The notes under the pieces are model-generated. The model searched no databases. It was given only the letters and a program-made list of their open reading frames with translations, and was not told the origin of the DNA. From NCBI GenBank assembly GCA_018663485.1, contig JABJQI010000052.1, positions 1-15,206 of the forward strand: DNA of 15,206 bases, written 5' to 3'. This stretch comes from Opitutia bacterium (GTDB lineage Bacteria; Verrucomicrobiota; Verrucomicrobiia; Opitutales; Coraliomargaritaceae). The position numbers and the translations under genes are program-made. Positions 14,850-15,206 of this stretch are shown here, piece by piece (positions within the stretch are counted from its first letter, which is position 1; the number at the start of each line of letters is the position of its first letter).

Positions 14850-15206
14850 ATGTCCGCAGCGAAAAAAAACACCGCCAAAAAAACAGTGACCAAGAAAGCA
14901 CCCACTAAAAAAGTGTCGGCCAAAAAAGTCGCGAATAACAAGGCACCTGCTAAAAAGGCACTGGCCCCAAAAAGCACAGCTAAAAAATTACCAGCAAAGA
15001 AGCTTTCGACAAAGAAAACTCCCGTCAAAAAGGTCGCAGCAAAGAAGGTGGCGACAAAGAAAACTCCCGCCAAGAAAGTCGCAGTAAAGAAGGTGGCGAC
15101 AAAGAAGGTCGCAGCAAAAAAGGTGGCGACTAAGAAAACTCCAGCCAAGAAAGTCGCAGTAAAGAAGGTGGCGACTAAGAAAACTCCAGCCAAGAAAGTC
15201 GCAGCA
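14850..15206 (+). CDS. Lysine/alanine pentad-repeat protein, N-terminal part (possible RpoD extension or H1-like protein)
   Basis: An open frame starts at ATG 14850 and runs 119 codons to the window end without a stop, so it is 3' truncated. After MSAAKKNTAKK the protein is built of five-residue units with a KK pair in each, such as KKVAA, KKVAT and KKTPA, giving a very basic, disordered segment like the C-terminal tails of histone H1. It follows dnaG by 37 bases. In many bacteria rpoD follows dnaG, and I recall some Opitutia sigma factors with lysine-rich N-terminal extensions, so this may be the start of RpoD; an H1/Hc2-like nucleoid protein is the alternative. No sigma region is reached within the window. 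The coding frame is near certain because the composition is uniform and strongly biased; the identity is open. Confidence 0.8.
   Translation, partial: MSAAKKNTAKKTVTKKAPTKKVSAKKVANNKAPAKKALAPKSTAKKLPAKKLSTKKTPVKKVAAKKVATKKTPAKKVAVKKVATKKVAAKKVATKKTPAKKVAVKKVATKKTPAKKVAA
15048..15206 (+). repeat. 15-base coding repeats with a 45-base higher-order unit
   Basis: Within the lysine-rich gene a 45-base unit encoding VATKKTPAKKVAVKK occurs at 15048-15092, 15123-15167 and, incomplete at the window edge, from 15168 onward. The first copy differs from the second at two bases only (aca/act, ccc/cca). A 30-base piece, VATKKVAAKK, sits between copies one and two. Near-identity at third codon positions indicates recent duplication by slippage or recombination rather than selection on protein alone. 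Confidence 0.88.

Noticed and set aside
14744..15193. A 149-codon minus-strand frame rich in Phe, Val and Ala that looks like a membrane protein.
   Set aside because: It is the reverse complement of lysine codons (AAG/AAA read as CTT/TTT). The plus-strand frame from 14850 is explained by its pentad pattern, and this frame also overlaps the dnaG end.

Overview
The window looks like chromosomal DNA from a Verrucomicrobiota bacterium, most likely an Opitutia/Puniceicoccales-type marine lineage. This placement is inference from gene content: a DUF1501 protein beside a planctomycete/verrucomicrobial-type cytochrome c, a Gram-negative MCE (Pqi) transport operon, lipoproteins with lipoboxes, and a dnaG followed by a gene with a very lysine-rich N-terminus. 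No rRNA, tRNA, CRISPR array, transposase or integrase is visible.

Layout. Positions 1-624 hold the C-terminal part of a DUF1501 protein. At 855-2315 is a membrane protein joining a DUF2231-like four-helix region, one CxxCH cytochrome c domain and C-terminal leucine-rich repeats. Positions 2387-3652 carry a membrane/periplasmic gene of unknown function that is broken over three reading frames and one in-frame stop. On the minus strand, 7078 down to 3678 is a tight four-gene paraquat-inducible (pqi/MCE) operon in which PqiA is split into two overlapping genes, followed by pqiB and the lipoprotein gene pqiC. Also on the minus strand are trpA (8002-7193), a three-domain putative diadenylate cyclase (9483-8125), a lone nuoA (9981-9607) and a secreted DUF362 protein (11166-10105). 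Diverging from the last, the plus strand carries a TPR lipoprotein, dnaG (12980-14812) and the first 119 codons of a lysine/alanine pentad-repeat protein that leaves the window.

How they fit. The Pqi genes form one envelope lipid-transport machine. dnaG and the following gene resemble the common dnaG-rpoD arrangement, so the lysine-rich ORF may be the N-terminal extension of the housekeeping sigma factor; a histone H1-like protein is the alternative. trpA and nuoA stand apart from their usual partner genes.

The points most worth a second look are: the EIIA(Ntr)-like/pyruvate-kinase-C-like/DAC fusion, which would tie c-di-AMP synthesis to a PTS-type phosphorelay and carries RHA where RHR is expected; the DnaG zinc-ribbon that has lost three of four expected zinc ligands; the lysine-rich repeat protein after dnaG; and the broken gene, whose first frame change sits on a perfect A_AAA_AAG slippery heptamer.
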